The notes beneath the pieces were generated by a model. It saw nothing but the letters and a program-made list of their open reading frames with translations. It was not told where the DNA came from and did not search any database. Position numbers and translations under genes: made by a program. This document shows, in pieces, positions 1 to 9,167 of a stretch of DNA of 64,000 bases. This DNA is from Mycolicibacterium cosmeticum. GTDB lineage: Bacteria; Actinomycetota; Actinomycetes; Mycobacteriales; Mycobacteriaceae. Every line of letters starts with the position of its first letter. Within the stretch, counting starts at the first letter, position 1. The stretch lies in NCBI RefSeq assembly GCF_000613185.1, contig NZ_CCBB010000003.1, positions 434,001-498,000 on the forward strand, written 5' to 3'.

Positions 1-131
1 CGTTCTGTCAGCAGAACGAAGCCGAAGCAGCCGCCGGATCCGGGGCTGAGGGGGAAGCGGAAGGGGTGCCGCCCACGTCTGAATCTCGAACCACCACTGA
101 ATCCGAACAATCTCCGACAACCGAACACTGA
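1..131 (+). CDS. C-terminal end of a truncated gene, probably the Rv0474-like XRE-family regulator
   Basis: An open frame enters from the left edge and ends with TGA at 129-131, 19 bases before hbhA. The visible 42 residues are acidic and rich in Glu, Ala, Ser and Thr, a typical disordered tail with no recognisable domain. The identity is inferred only from position: in M. tuberculosis the gene before hbhA is the helix-turn-helix regulator Rv0474. The DNA-binding part lies outside the window, so function cannot be confirmed here. Confidence 0.55.
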   Translation, partial: FCQQNEAEAAAGSGAEGEAEGVPPTSESRTTTESEQSPTTEH

Positions 132-150
132 CCTTTCGAAAGGAACAACC

Positions 151-780
151 ATGCCCGAGAAGACCCAGCCCACCATCGAGGACCTCAAGGCCCCGCTGCT
201 CGCCGCCGTCGGCGCCGCCGACCTGGCCCTGGCCACCGTCAACGAGATCGTCGCCAGCCTGCGCGAGCGCGCCGAGGACGCCCGCACCGACGCCCAGGGC
301 CGCGTCGAAGAGGGCCGCGCCCGGCTGACCAAGCTGCAGGAAGAGCTGCCCGGACAGTTCGAGGAACTGCGCGACAAGCTGACCTCCGAGGAACTGCGCA
401 AGGCCGCCGAGAAGTACACCGAAGAGGCGACGGCGACCTACAACAAGCTGGTCGAGCGCGGCGAGGCCGCCCTGGAGCGGCTGCGCAACCAGCCCGCGCT
501 CGAGGGTGCCGCGGCCCGCGTCGAAGGCGTCACCGACCAGGCTGTCGAGCTGACCCAGGATGCGCTGGGCACCGTCGCGTCGCAGACCCGCGCCGTCGGG
601 GAGCGGGCCGCCAAGCTGGTCGGCGTCGAACTGCCGAAGAAGGCCGCCGCCCCCGAGAAGGCCGCTCCCGCCAAGAAGGCGCCGGCCAAGAAGGCCCCGG
701 CCAAGAAGGCCGCTCCGGCCGCCTCCACCACCACGGCCGCCGCCAAGAAGGCCCCGGCCAAGAAGGTCACCCAGAAGTAA
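151..780 (+). CDS. hbhA: Heparin-binding hemagglutinin HbhA
   Basis: A 209-residue surface adhesin that binds heparan-sulfate glycans on host cells and is also linked to intracytosolic lipid inclusions in mycobacteria. Residues 10-155 are Ala/Glu/Arg-rich heptad helix, predicted coiled coil. The tail from about residue 163 is made of Lys-Lys-Ala-Pro-Ala repeats, the heparin-binding and lysine-methylated region of the family. Length is close to the 199 residues of M. tuberculosis HbhA. A purine-rich Shine-Dalgarno (GAAAGGA) lies 7 bases before the ATG. It follows the Rv0474-like gene and precedes the DUF2516-like gene, as in M. tuberculosis. Confidence 0.95.
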   Translation: MPEKTQPTIEDLKAPLLAAVGAADLALATVNEIVASLRERAEDARTDAQGRVEEGRARLTKLQEELPGQFEELRDKLTSEELRKAAEKYTEEATATYNKLVERGEAALERLRNQPALEGAAARVEGVTDQAVELTQDALGTVASQTRAVGERAAKLVGVELPKKAAAPEKAAPAKKAPAKKAPAKKAAPAASTTTAAAKKAPAKKVTQK

Positions 781-806
781 GTTCGACGCCAGGGACGGCA
801 CCCGCC

Positions 807-812
807 TAGGCT
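807..812 (+). promoter_or_regulatory. -10 element of a probable leaderless promoter
   Basis: TAGGCT ends exactly 6 bases before the GTG at 819 and no Shine-Dalgarno is present. This spacing puts the transcription start on the start codon. Confidence 0.55.
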
Positions 813-818
813 GCACGT

Positions 819-1103
819 GTGATGCTTGCAGACCTGGCGGGTGCCATTCTTTTTGTGCTGGTCGGGATCGTCGTCCTGGTCGGCGTGTATTCGTTCGTCC
901 ATGCGGCGATGCAACGGCCCGACGCCTACACCGCCACCGGCAAGCTCACCAAGCCGGTGTGGCTGTTGATCCTCGGGGTCGGCGTGCTGCTGGCCCTGCT
1001 GATGCGCGACGCGTTCGGTGCGGCCATCTGCGCCTGCGCGGCGGGCGTCTATCTCGTCGACGTCCGGCCGAAGATCCTTGAGATCCAAGGCAAGTCGCGC
1101 TGA
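819..1103 (+). CDS. Small membrane protein, DUF2516 family (Rv0476-like)
   Basis: A 94-residue protein with two to three hydrophobic helices (about residues 4-26, 46-64 and 66-82) and a short basic tail, matching the small DUF2516 membrane family in length and position after hbhA. The GTG at 819 is immediately followed by ATG at 822; GTG is preferred because a -10 hexamer sits 6 bases upstream. Its function is unknown. The next gene starts 13 bases after its stop, suggesting co-transcription. Confidence 0.8.
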   Translation: MMLADLAGAILFVLVGIVVLVGVYSFVHAAMQRPDAYTATGKLTKPVWLLILGVGVLLALLMRDAFGAAICACAAGVYLVDVRPKILEIQGKSR

Positions 1104-1116
1104 CGGGCGACCTGCG

Positions 1117-1512
1117 ATGCGCTCGCTGATCGCCGCGCTCGTGGCGGCGGCCGCTGCGCTGGGCGCGGCCCCTGTCGCCCACGCCGACGGCCATTACGTC
1201 GACCACACCCAATGGGTGAAATGGGGCGACCTGTCCAGCCTGCGGGTCTATCCCACCCCGGCCGCGCGCGCCGAGTCCGCCCGCCCCGGCACACTCGCGG
1301 AGGCCGCCGCGGCGTGGGCCGAGGTGCTGGCCGACGCGCCCGACGCCGATCTGCCGGGCATGCGCGCCCAGTTTTTGTGCCACTGGCAGTACGCCGAGAT
1401 CGCCGAGCCGGGAAAGCACAGCTGGAATCTGGAGCCGTGGCGCCCGGAGGTCAGCGACGCCGCGATGTTCGCCGCCGGGTGCAACCCCGGCGGCACCGAG
1501 GAACCGTTCTAG
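1117..1512 (+). CDS. Small secreted protein, Rv0477-like (probably DUF2599)
   Basis: A 131-residue protein with a clear signal peptide (basic start, Ala/Leu-rich core, cleavage expected after AHA near residue 23). The mature part has conserved aromatic residues and two Cys (near residues 88 and 124) that could form a disulfide. The frame is open further upstream, but the ATG at 1117 is chosen because it puts the signal peptide at the N terminus and lies 13 bases after the preceding stop. Position matches Rv0477 of M. tuberculosis; the biochemical role is unknown. Its TAG interlocks with the stop of the convergent gene through a shared CTAG. Confidence 0.8.
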   Translation: MRSLIAALVAAAAALGAAPVAHADGHYVDHTQWVKWGDLSSLRVYPTPAARAESARPGTLAEAAAAWAEVLADAPDADLPGMRAQFLCHWQYAEIAEPGKHSWNLEPWRPEVSDAAMFAAGCNPGGTEEPF

Positions 1513-2378
1513 TCCAGCCCGGCGAAGCAGGGATCGCCGCCCTGACCGCTGCGGCCCGGGGGCATCGTCGCGTTGCGGGTCAGGAACTTCGCGGTCACCC
1601 CGGTGTCGGTGACCTGCACGCTGTCGGCGTGGATGCCCAGCGGAATGTCCTTGGTGATCTGCTCGAGGAACGCGTCCAGAGCAGGCTGCACCGTCTCGCG
1701 CGGCAGCATGAAGCCCAGCCCGGACAGGCTCTGCACCTCCAGGGTCAGGTTGTTGTTCCGCACCTCGGGCTTGACGACGATGCTGCCGAGTGCGGCCTGC
1801 AGTTCGATGGTGCCGTCACTGGGATGGGTGCTGACGCTGCTGACGAAGCTGCCGACCAGGGGAATCTGGTTCTGGATGGTGTTCTTGATGCCGTCGGCGG
1901 TCCAGGTGATGTTCGCGTCCAGCGCGCCGATGGTGCCGGGCGCGTTCTGGTTTCCGGTCAGCCGGACGTCGTTGATGATGATCTGGGCCTTCATCCCGTC
2001 GGCCTCGCGGATCCTGTTGCCCGCGGTGGTCACCGTGATGTTGTTGTAGTGCTTGGCCAGATGCTGCAGCAGGAACGGGGTCTTGCCGAACGACACGTCG
2101 ACGTTGTCCTGCACCACGCAGGAGGTGATCTGGGTGACGGTCTTGTCGGCGATGTGCCGGGCCACCAGCTCCGAACCCACGGCGCCGGCGACCACCAGGG
2201 CCAGCACGATGACCACCACCAGCACGATCGACAGCGGATCGCGGAACAGGCCCGCGATCTTGGCGCCGACGGACTTCGGCGGCTCGGCGCCGGGCGGGGG
2301 TGGCGGCAGCGGAGCTCCCGCGCCGGCAGGAGGCCCGGCGGGCGCTGCTTCGGTGGGTTGAGCCCAGGGATCGGTCAC
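1509..2378 (-). CDS. Membrane-anchored DUF2993 (LmeA-like) lipid-binding protein, Rv0479c-like
   Basis: A 289-residue protein with a Pro-rich cytoplasmic N terminus (residues 1-38), one transmembrane helix at about 49-69, and an extracytoplasmic DUF2993 domain. That family includes LmeA, which binds phospholipids and affects lipomannan maturation in mycobacteria; the role of this paralogue is not known. The GTG start overlaps the stop of the upstream nitrilase gene by four bases (GTGA), so the two are translationally coupled. In M. tuberculosis deoC lies beside this gene; it is absent here. Confidence 0.85.
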   Translation of the reverse strand: MTDPWAQPTEAAPAGPPAGAGAPLPPPPPGAEPPKSVGAKIAGLFRDPLSIVLVVVIVLALVVAGAVGSELVARHIADKTVTQITSCVVQDNVDVSFGKTPFLLQHLAKHYNNITVTTAGNRIREADGMKAQIIINDVRLTGNQNAPGTIGALDANITWTADGIKNTIQNQIPLVGSFVSSVSTHPSDGTIELQAALGSIVVKPEVRNNNLTLEVQSLSGLGFMLPRETVQPALDAFLEQITKDIPLGIHADSVQVTDTGVTAKFLTRNATMPPGRSGQGGDPCFAGLD

Positions 2379-3181
2379 GCAGTCGATTGTGCCTTAGCGA
2401 ACGGCGTGCGATTGCGCAGCACCGCGATCGTCTCCCTGGCGCGGGCGGCCGCGTCGAGGTCGATATCGGTCACCACCAGCTGCGGTTCGGCTCCGGCCGC
2501 CTGCACGATCTCGCCCAGCGCGGACGCCACCAGGCTGCCGCCGACCCCGGTCGGGCCGAGTGCGGCGATCTCGTCACCGGGGTAGGCCTGGTCCACCGCG
2601 GCCACCACCGCGGTGGTGTCGATGGCGCGGGCCCGGGCCAGCAGGGTCCACTGGTCCAGCTTGCCTGCGCCGGTGCCCCAGGACGCGTGCACGGTGATCA
2701 GCTGGGCGCCGCGGTCGGCCAGCTCGAGGTAGAGCTCGGGGAACCGGACGTCGTAGCAGAGCGTCAGGCCGACCTTGACGCCGTTCACGTCTATCACGAC
2801 CGGCTCGCTGCCCGGTGCGACGGTCTTGGACTCGGCGAAGCCGAACGCGTCGTACAGGTGGATCTTGTCGTAATGCGCGTCGGCGCCCGGGCCGGACGCG
2901 ATGAGCGTGTTGGTGACCCGCCCGTCACCCGACGGGCAGAACATCCCGGCGACGACGGTGATCCCGGTTTCCCGGGCGACGGCGCGCACCCCGTCGGCCC
3001 AGCGGCCGTCCAGCGGCTCGGCCACCGGCGCCAGCGGCACACCGAACCGGCACATGGTGGCCTCGGGGAACAACACCAGGGCCGCCCCGTCCGCGGCGGC
3101 CTCGCGGGTGTACCGCGTGACGAGCTCCAGGTTCGCGGCCGGATCGGTACCGGACCGGATCTGGGCCAGGGCAATCCGCAT
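2375..3181 (-). CDS. Nitrilase-superfamily carbon-nitrogen hydrolase (Rv0480c-like)
   Basis: A 268-residue cytoplasmic amidase of the carbon-nitrogen hydrolase fold. The catalytic triad is visible: Glu40 in the LFPE motif, Lys106 in YDKIHLYD and Cys142 in LCYDVRFPE. This arrangement matches the Nit1/Nit2 and omega-amidase branch, which hydrolyse small amides such as deaminated glutathione; the true substrate is not determined by the sequence. It is transcribed with the upstream methyltransferase gene (10-base gap) and the downstream DUF2993 gene (4-base overlap). Assignment to the superfamily is secure. Confidence 0.9.
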   Translation of the reverse strand: MRIALAQIRSGTDPAANLELVTRYTREAAADGAALVLFPEATMCRFGVPLAPVAEPLDGRWADGVRAVARETGITVVAGMFCPSGDGRVTNTLIASGPGADAHYDKIHLYDAFGFAESKTVAPGSEPVVIDVNGVKVGLTLCYDVRFPELYLELADRGAQLITVHASWGTGAGKLDQWTLLARARAIDTTAVVAAVDQAYPGDEIAALGPTGVGGSLVASALGEIVQAAGAEPQLVVTDIDLDAAARARETIAVLRNRTPFAKAQSTA

Positions 3182-3191
3182 AGCATCCAGC

Positions 3192-3989
3192 CTAGTGCGG
3201 TGCGACGGCCTGCCAGGGCATCGTGAGCACCCCGTCGCGCAGCCGGCGGCGCGACGGCTGCACCGGCAGCCCCTGGGCGCGCAGCGCGTCGAGCATCGCC
3301 CGCCAGCGCACCCGCGGGCCGAACACGCCCTGCCCGGCGGCGGCCGCCCAGGCCCGGTCCGCCGCGGTCAGCAGGTCGTGGATCGGCTGGCCGGCGACGT
3401 TGTGGTGGATGAGCACCTTCGGCAGCCGCTCGGCCAGATCGGACGGGCGCTCGATCGCGAACGGATCGCAGGCCAAGGTCAGGCTGACCGGTCCGGCCGC
3501 GTCGAGCAGCACCCAGCAGCAGCGCCGGCCCAGCTCGTCGCAGGTGCCGTCGACGATCAGCCCGCCGGGCGCCAGCCGGGTGCGCAGCTGTGCCCACGCG
3601 GCGTCCACCTCGGTCACCGGGTACTGGCGCAGCACGTTGAAGGCGCGCACCAGCACCGGCCGCAGGCCGGCCAGTTCGAAACCGCCCAGCGCGAATTCGA
3701 CATCGGTGTCCGCCGCGCGGGCGGTGGCCACCCGCTGCGGGTCGATCTCCAGGCCGACCACCCGGACATCGGCCCGGACCGTGCGCAGCCGGGCGGCCAG
3801 CTCCACGGTGGTGACCGGCAGCGCGCCGTAGCCGAGGTCGACGACGAGCGGCTCGGCGGCGGCCAGCAGTGCCGCGCGGACGGCGGGGGAGTGCACCAGC
3901 CAGCGGTCGCTGCGGCGCAGCCGGTTGTAGCCCGTGGTGCCACGCGTCGGCTGGCCGATGGGCTTGCTCAGCCGTGCTCCCTGATCCAC
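3192..3989 (-). CDS. Class I SAM-dependent methyltransferase
   Basis: A 265-residue protein with a Rossmann-type methyltransferase core: motif I reads VVDLGYGALP (about residues 48-57), an acidic residue follows at VGLEID (about 78-83), and a post-core motif reads LAPGGLIVDG. Tyr in place of one of the usual glycines makes motif I slightly unusual. The GTG start lies inside the last 22 bases of the preceding DUF2505 gene, implying coupling; no later start would keep the conserved N-terminal segment. The substrate is unknown. Confidence 0.8.
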   Translation of the reverse strand: MDQGARLSKPIGQPTRGTTGYNRLRRSDRWLVHSPAVRAALLAAAEPLVVDLGYGALPVTTVELAARLRTVRADVRVVGLEIDPQRVATARAADTDVEFALGGFELAGLRPVLVRAFNVLRQYPVTEVDAAWAQLRTRLAPGGLIVDGTCDELGRRCCWVLLDAAGPVSLTLACDPFAIERPSDLAERLPKVLIHHNVAGQPIHDLLTAADRAWAAAAGQGVFGPRVRWRAMLDALRAQGLPVQPSRRRLRDGVLTMPWQAVAPH

Positions 3990-4489
3990 TCGCTGGTGAA
4001 GACCTGCTCCAACCGCAGCATCTCGACCAAATGGCCGCCGATGAAATTCTCCAGCTTCCCGCCCACGAGCGGGATCTTGACCTCGATGGTGACGTGCACA
4101 TCGCCGCGCGCGCCGTCAGTGGTGTCAAAGAGCGTCGCGGTGGCCGCCACCCTGGCCGGGGTGCCGGGCAGATCGCCCTTGATGGTCGCGGTGGCGCGTC
4201 CGGTCCCGGAGTCCGCGCCGCGCAGCGGGGTCCAGCGCTCCTCGCGGATCAGGGTCAGGTCGCCGCGGTGGAACTGTGTGACCAGCGCGGGCAGTTTGGT
4301 GGGCCGGACGGTCTGGGTGGTCACCACCTCGATACCGCCGTCGGCACCCGTCTCCAACACATCGAGGGAGATCTCGTCGCAGCCGGACTTCTCCAACCGA
4401 GCCAGCCAGTACTGCTTCTCGGAGAACGCCGCGTGCACTTCGGCGGCGGTGTATTCGTAGGTGGCTGCCAGGTCGAATGAACGTGGCAT
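3968..4489 (-). CDS. DUF2505 family protein (Rv0481c-like)
   Basis: A 173-residue soluble protein of the actinobacterial DUF2505 family, which resembles START/SRPBCC lipid- or ligand-binding folds. The N terminus carries the typical beta-helix start around [10 protein letters not shown], and the C terminus ends in a long amphipathic helix, also typical of that fold. No enzyme motif is visible. The ATG at 4489 has a TAGCGT hexamer 7 bases upstream and no Shine-Dalgarno, so it may be leaderless. It is divergent from murB across only 25 bases. Confidence 0.8.
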   Translation of the reverse strand: MPRSFDLAATYEYTAAEVHAAFSEKQYWLARLEKSGCDEISLDVLETGADGGIEVVTTQTVRPTKLPALVTQFHRGDLTLIREERWTPLRGADSGTGRATATIKGDLPGTPARVAATATLFDTTDGARGDVHVTIEVKIPLVGGKLENFIGGHLVEMLRLEQVFTSEWIREHG

Positions 4490-4496
4490 GCCGTCC

Positions 4497-4506
4497 ACGC
4501 TACCGT
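4497..4506. promoter_or_regulatory. Overlapping divergent -10 boxes for murB and the DUF2505 gene
   Basis: TACCGT on the plus strand (4501-4506) lies 8 bases before the murB GTG. TAGCGT on the minus strand (4502-4497) lies 7 bases before the ATG at 4489. The two boxes share two bases, so RNA polymerase should not open both at once. Confidence 0.5.
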
Positions 4507-4514
4507 TACCACCC

Positions 4515-5570
4515 GTGGTCAGTGAGTCTTTCGTGGGCGCGGCGGTTGCCCGCGACGTCCCGCTGGCACCGCTGACCACGCTGCGGGTGGGCCCCGTCGC
4601 CGACCGGCTGATCACCTGCGACACCACCGAGAAACTCGTCGGTGTGCTGCGCGCGCTGCCCGTCGCCGACGACGTGCTGGTGCTGGCGGGCGGCTCGAAC
4701 GTGCTGCTGGCCGACGATCTGAGCGGCCTGACCGTGGTGGCGGTGGCCAACACCGAGATCACCGTCACGGGAGCGACCGTCCGCGCGGAGGCCGGGGCGC
4801 TGTGGGACGACGTGGTGGTCACCGCCCTGGCGCACGGGCTGGGCGGGCTGGAATGCCTGTCCGGCATCCCCGGCTCGGCGGGCGCGACGCCGGTGCAGAA
4901 CGTGGGCGCCTACGGCGCCGAGGTGGCCGACACCCTCTCCCGGATACGACTGTTGGACCGCCGGACCGGGGAGGACCGCTGGGTGGACCCGGCCGAACTG
5001 GGCTTCGGCTACCGGCACAGCGTCCTGAAGAACTCGTCGCGGGCGGTGGTGCTGGAGGTCGAGTTCGCGCTCGATCCGGGCGGGCGCAGCGCGCCGCTGC
5101 GCTACGGCGAGCTGGCCACCGCGCTGGGCGTCGCGGCGGGGGAGCGGACCGACCCGATCCGGGTGCGGGAGGCCGTGCTGGCGCTGCGCGCCGCCAAGGG
5201 CATGGTGCTGGATGCGGGCGACCAGGACACCTGGAGCGCGGGGTCGTTCTTCACCAATCCGGTGGTGCAGCCGGCGGTCCTCGACCGCGTCCGGGCCGCT
5301 CATCCGGGCCGGGTGCCGAACTATCCGGCGCCCGACGGGGTCAAGCTGGCGGCGGGCTGGCTGGTCGAGCAGGCCGGTTTCGGCAAGGGATTCCCGGGTC
5401 CGGACGCGGCGGCGACGCTGTCCACCAAGCACGCGCTGGCGCTCACCAATCGGGGCCGGGCCACCTCGGCCGACCTCATCGCGCTGGCCAGGACGGTGCG
5501 GGACGGGGTGCGCAACCATTTCGGGATCGAGCTCACACCCGAGCCGATTCTGCTTGGGTGCCGGCTCTAG
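4515..5570 (+). CDS. murB: UDP-N-acetylenolpyruvoylglucosamine reductase MurB
   Basis: A 351-residue cytoplasmic FAD enzyme that reduces UDP-GlcNAc-enolpyruvate to UDP-MurNAc, the second committed step of peptidoglycan synthesis. FAD-binding motifs are visible: [13 protein letters not shown], the [19 protein letters not shown] loop, and [10 protein letters not shown]. The catalytic Ser lies in SAGSFFTNP and the catalytic Glu in TPEPILLG at the C terminus. The frame is open upstream, but the GTG at 4515 is chosen because the conserved N terminus ([11 protein letters not shown]) begins shortly after and a -10 hexamer lies just upstream. It is followed 15 bases later by lprQ, also a cell wall gene. 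Confidence 0.95.
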   Translation: MVSESFVGAAVARDVPLAPLTTLRVGPVADRLITCDTTEKLVGVLRALPVADDVLVLAGGSNVLLADDLSGLTVVAVANTEITVTGATVRAEAGALWDDVVVTALAHGLGGLECLSGIPGSAGATPVQNVGAYGAEVADTLSRIRLLDRRTGEDRWVDPAELGFGYRHSVLKNSSRAVVLEVEFALDPGGRSAPLRYGELATALGVAAGERTDPIRVREAVLALRAAKGMVLDAGDQDTWSAGSFFTNPVVQPAVLDRVRAAHPGRVPNYPAPDGVKLAAGWLVEQAGFGKGFPGPDAAATLSTKHALALTNRGRATSADLIALARTVRDGVRNHFGIELTPEPILLGCRL

Positions 5571-5585
5571 GTACCCTTGATCCAC

Positions 5586-6908
5586 GTGAGCCCCGCAGGT
5601 GAGACGTCCCCGCTCGTGAATCGGCGGCGTGCCCTCACCGTGCTCGCAGCCGGCAGTGCCGGTCTGCTGGCCGCGTGTGCGGGCAAATCGATCAAACCCG
5701 ACGCCCAGTCCGCGGCCCCGGCGCCGGCCCCGGTGATCACCTACACGCCGGTCGACAAGGCCGACGACGTGGTGCCGACCTCGCCGATCGGCGTCTCGGT
5801 CAGCGACGGCTGGTTCCAGCACATCAGCCTCACCAACGCCGCGGGCAAGGCCGTGGCCGGGGCCCTCAACCAGGACCGCACCGGCTTCACCGTCACCGAA
5901 CCGCTCGGTTACGGCGTGCAGTACACCTGGGCCGGTTCGGTGGTCGGGCGCGACGGCAAGGCCGTGCCGGTCGAGGGCAGCTTCACCACGGTGAACCCGA
6001 CCACCACCGTCAACGGCCAGTTCCAGTTGGCCGACGGGCAGGTGGTGGGTGTCGCGGCGCCGATCATCCTGCAGTTCGACGCGGCCATCGACGACAAGTA
6101 CCGGGCCGGTATCGAGAAGGCTCTGAAGGTCACCACCACTCCGGCGGTGGAGGGCAGCTGGGCCTGGTTGCCCGACGAGGTGGGCGGGTCCCGGGTGCAC
6201 TACCGCACCAGGGAGTACTACCCGGCCGGCACCAAGGTGAACGTGCGGGCCGCCCTCTACGGCGTACCGTTCGGTGAAGATGCTTACGGTGCAACCGATT
6301 CCACGCTCGACATCAGCATCGGCCGGCGCCAGGTGGTCAAGGCCGAGGCCTCCAGTCACCGCATCCAGGTGATCACCGACGAGGGCGTCATCATGGATTT
6401 CCCGTGCAGCTACGGCGAGGGCGACCTGGACCGCAACGTCACCCGCAGCGGCATCCACGTGGTCACCGAGAAGTACGAGGACTTCTACATGACCAACCCG
6501 GCCGCCGGGTACGCCAACGTGCGCGAGCGCTTCGCCGTGCGGATCTCCAACAACGGTGAGTTCATCCACTGCAACCCGAACAGCATCGGCGCGCAGGGCA
6601 ACACCAACGTCACCAACGGCTGCATCAACCTGAACCTGGAGAACTCGCAGCAGTACTTCAACAGCGCGATGTACGGCGATCCGGTGGAGGTCACCGGCAC
6701 CCGCATCGACCTGTCCTACGCCGACGGTGACATCTGGGACTGGGCGGTGCCCTGGGACGAGTGGAAGGCCATGTCGGCGCTGAGTTCGCAGAAGCCGCCC
6801 AAGGACATCCCGGCCTCGGCCCCGGCCACGCCGACCGACGCCCCCACCCTGTCGGGCACGCCGACGACCACCCCGTCGACCAGTCCGGCCGCTACACCCG
6901 GCGGTTGA
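5586..6908 (+). CDS. lprQ: L,D-transpeptidase lipoprotein LprQ (LdtE-like)
   Basis: A 440-residue lipoprotein that forms 3-3 cross-links between meso-diaminopimelate residues of peptidoglycan. The signal peptide ends in a lipobox LLAAC with lipidated Cys31. Two Ig-like domains (about 45-250) precede the YkuD catalytic domain (about 255-375), where the catalytic Cys lies in the [14 protein letters not shown] motif (here [10 protein letters not shown]) after a His in [10 protein letters not shown]-rich CTD (DGDIWDWAV) and a Pro/Thr-rich tail follow. A TTG at 5577 is also possible; GTG at 5586 is preferred because a TACCCT hexamer lies 8 bases before it. It matches M. tuberculosis Rv0483 along its length. 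Confidence 0.92.
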   Translation: MSPAGETSPLVNRRRALTVLAAGSAGLLAACAGKSIKPDAQSAAPAPAPVITYTPVDKADDVVPTSPIGVSVSDGWFQHISLTNAAGKAVAGALNQDRTGFTVTEPLGYGVQYTWAGSVVGRDGKAVPVEGSFTTVNPTTTVNGQFQLADGQVVGVAAPIILQFDAAIDDKYRAGIEKALKVTTTPAVEGSWAWLPDEVGGSRVHYRTREYYPAGTKVNVRAALYGVPFGEDAYGATDSTLDISIGRRQVVKAEASSHRIQVITDEGVIMDFPCSYGEGDLDRNVTRSGIHVVTEKYEDFYMTNPAAGYANVRERFAVRISNNGEFIHCNPNSIGAQGNTNVTNGCINLNLENSQQYFNSAMYGDPVEVTGTRIDLSYADGDIWDWAVPWDEWKAMSALSSQKPPKDIPASAPATPTDAPTLSGTPTTTPSTSPAATPGG

Positions 6909-7641
6909 ACCGCCCGTGCGGGGCCTGATCGCGCGGCCGGATCACGATCTGGTCCAGGTTGACGTGGGCGGGGCGCGAGGCGACGAAGCCGATCACCTCG
7001 GCGACGTCCTCGGCCACCAGCGGGGTGATGCCCTCGTAGACCGCCTCGGCGCGGCCCTGGTCGCCCTTGAACCGCACCAGGGAGAATTCGGTTTCGACCG
7101 CGCCGGGCGCAATCTCGGTGAGCCGCACAGGTTTTCCGAGTAGTTCACCGCGCAGCGTGCGATGCAGGGCGCCCTGGGCGTGTTTGGCCGAGGTGTAGCC
7201 GGCGCCGCCGTCGTAGGTTTCGAACGCCGCGATCGAAGTGACGGTGACGACCAGCCCGTCGCCGGACGCGACGAGTTTGGGCAGCAGCGCCCGGGTCACC
7301 CGCAGCGTGCCCAGCACGTTGGTCTCCCACATCCACCGCCAGTCGTCCAGGTCGGCACCGGCGACCGGCTCCAGGCCCTTGGCCCCGCCGGCGTTGTTCA
7401 CCAGCACCGAGACGCCGTCCAGCGTCTCGGCGAGCCGGTCGACGTCGGCGTCGGAAGTGACGTCCGCCACAATCGCCGACCCGCCGATCTCCCGGGCGAG
7501 TGCCTCGATGCGGTCGGCGCGGCGGGCCACGCAAACCACATGAAAGCCAAGGCCGGCAAGGGTTTTCGCGGTCGCCGCACCGATGCCGGAACTGGCGCCG
7601 GTGACCACGGCGACGCGAGGGGTGGCTGATGAGGAAGTCAT
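6892..7641 (-). CDS. Short-chain dehydrogenase/reductase (Rv0484c-like)
   Basis: A 249-residue NAD(P)-dependent oxidoreductase of the classical SDR family. The cofactor motif TGASSGIG is near residue 14, the NNAG motif near residue 87, and the active site has Ser in VTSIAAFET followed by YTSAK. An Arg-rich cofactor segment (ARRADR) suggests NADP(H). The substrate is unknown; the YdfG-type subfamily acts on serine and 3-hydroxy acids, but that is only an analogy. It is convergent with lprQ, overlapping its end by 17 bases, and divergent from the ROK regulator. Confidence 0.88.
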   Translation of the reverse strand: MTSSSATPRVAVVTGASSGIGAATAKTLAGLGFHVVCVARRADRIEALAREIGGSAIVADVTSDADVDRLAETLDGVSVLVNNAGGAKGLEPVAGADLDDWRWMWETNVLGTLRVTRALLPKLVASGDGLVVTVTSIAAFETYDGGAGYTSAKHAQGALHRTLRGELLGKPVRLTEIAPGAVETEFSLVRFKGDQGRAEAVYEGITPLVAEDVAEVIGFVASRPAHVNLDQIVIRPRDQAPHGRFNRRV

Positions 7642-7834
7642 ATCCCGAACTTTAGTTGCCGTGCTAAGTTCACCGTGTGTTGCAGACCAGTCCGGTGCTC
7701 TTCGTGCGGCGTGCGTGTTGTTGTTGCGCATCCCGCCGCGCCCGACTGTTCTAGCGGACTCTTTCGTCCTCGCTGAAGTCGACGGTGTGGCAGAAGCCCC
7801 CACCATCGCCGAACTTCAGACAAGGACCCCCGCC
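7642..7834. promoter_or_regulatory. Divergent promoter region between the SDR and ROK regulator genes
   Basis: A 193-base spacer without a convincing gene. It must hold promoters for both flanking genes. AT-richer segments occur near the SDR start (around 7646-7680). An AAGGA Shine-Dalgarno for the ROK gene lies at 7822-7826. No clear palindrome was found. Confidence 0.45.
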
Positions 7835-9157
7835 ATGCGCACCGCCACCATCACCGCTTCCACCGCTTCCTCAGCCACCGCCGCTGCCGCCGCCCCGACT
7901 GTGGCCCACGCGAAGGCCCACGCCAAGCGCGCCCTGTTGGCCCGCCACCACATCGTCGCCCCGTCGCTGAAGGTCGCCGACGTGGCCGCCGCGGCCGTGT
8001 TCGGCGCCGCCCGCCAGCGCGGACCGATCGCCCGCGACGCCATCGCCCGGGTCACCGGCCTGAGCATCGCCACGGTGAACCGGCAGGTCACCGCCCTGCT
8101 GGACGCGGGTGTGCTGCGCGAGCGGGCCGACCTCGCGGTGTCCGGCGCCATCGGCCGGCCCCGCGTCCCGGTGGAGGTCAACCACGAGCCCTTCCTCACC
8201 CTCGGCCTGCACATCGGCGCCCGCACCACCAGCATCGTGGCGACCGACCTGTTCGGCCGCACCCTCGACGTCGTCGAGACCCCCACCCCGCGCGGCACCC
8301 AGAACGCCGCGCTGGCCTCGCTGGCCGGCAGCGCGCGGCGCTACCTGAGCCGCTGGCACCGCAGGCGCCCGCTGTGGGTCGGGGTGGCCGCCGGTGGTGT
8401 GGTCGACAGCGTGTCCGGTTACCTCGACCACCCGCGGCTGGGCTGGTCGGAGGCGCCCGTCGGCCCGGTGCTGGCCGAGACGCTGGGCCTGCCGGTGTCG
8501 GTGGCCTCGCACGTCGACGCGATGGCCGGCGCCGAATTGCTGCTCGGGGTGCGCCGGCCGGGTACCCAGACCGGCACCAGCCTGTACGTCTACGCCCGGG
8601 AAACGGTCGGCTACGCGCTGTCCATCGGCGGCCGGGTGCACTCGCCCGCCAGCGGCCCCGGCACCATCGCCGCACTCCCGGTGAACTCCGAATTGCTGGG
8701 CGGCAGTGGACAATTGGAGTCCACCGTCAGCGACGAGGCGGTGCTCACCGCGGCCCGGGCCCAGCGCATCATCCCGGCCGAGGGCCCGGCGTCCACACTG
8801 ACCGCGGTGCTGCGCGCCGCCCGAGCCGGCCACGACGGCGCCCGCGCCCTGCTCAACGAGCGCGCCCGGGTGCTCGGCGAGGCGGTGGCCCTGCTGCGCG
8901 ACATGCTCAACCCCGACGACCTGGTGGTCGGCGGGCAGGCCTTCACCGAATACCCGGAGGGCATGGAGGTGCTGGAGCGGGCGTTCGTGGCGCGGTCGGT
9001 GCTGCCGGCCCGGGACATCCGGGTGACCGCGTTCGGCAACCGCGTCCAGGAGGCCGGCGCCGGTGTGGTGTCCCTCGGCGGGCTCTACGCCGACCCGATC
9101 GCCGCCATGCGCCGCGCTCAGCTGCGCCGCGGCGAGCTCGTGACGCCCGGGGTGTAG
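7835..9157 (+). CDS. ROK-family transcriptional regulator (Rv0485-like)
   Basis: A 440-residue NagC/XylR-type regulator. After a low-complexity Ala/Thr start, a winged helix-turn-helix occupies about residues 45-105 ([20 protein letters not shown]). The C-terminal ROK sugar-kinase-like domain follows ([19 protein letters not shown], then GVAAGGVVD). The glycine-rich ATP loop and zinc-binding Cys cluster of true ROK kinases are not evident, so this is a regulator and not a kinase. In M. tuberculosis Rv0485 affects expression of a PE/PPE pair; the targets here are not known. ATG at 7835 has AAGGA 8 bases upstream. It lies directly before mshA. Confidence 0.85.
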   Translation: MRTATITASTASSATAAAAAPTVAHAKAHAKRALLARHHIVAPSLKVADVAAAAVFGAARQRGPIARDAIARVTGLSIATVNRQVTALLDAGVLRERADLAVSGAIGRPRVPVEVNHEPFLTLGLHIGARTTSIVATDLFGRTLDVVETPTPRGTQNAALASLAGSARRYLSRWHRRRPLWVGVAAGGVVDSVSGYLDHPRLGWSEAPVGPVLAETLGLPVSVASHVDAMAGAELLLGVRRPGTQTGTSLYVYARETVGYALSIGGRVHSPASGPGTIAALPVNSELLGGSGQLESTVSDEAVLTAARAQRIIPAEGPASTLTAVLRAARAGHDGARALLNERARVLGEAVALLRDMLNPDDLVVGGQAFTEYPEGMEVLERAFVARSVLPARDIRVTAFGNRVQEAGAGVVSLGGLYADPIAAMRRAQLRRGELVTPGV

Positions 9158-9167
9158 ACATGTCGAT

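Noticed and set aside
151..780. The Lys-Ala-Pro repeats of hbhA as a variable DNA repeat.
   Set aside because: These are codon-varied protein repeats expected in all HbhA proteins; there is no clean DNA-level tandem array.
1212..2585. Long plus-strand frame across the DUF2993 gene.
   Set aside because: It reads the complement of DUF2993 and nitrilase genes; no start signal and Arg/Gly/Asp-rich composition typical of shadow frames.
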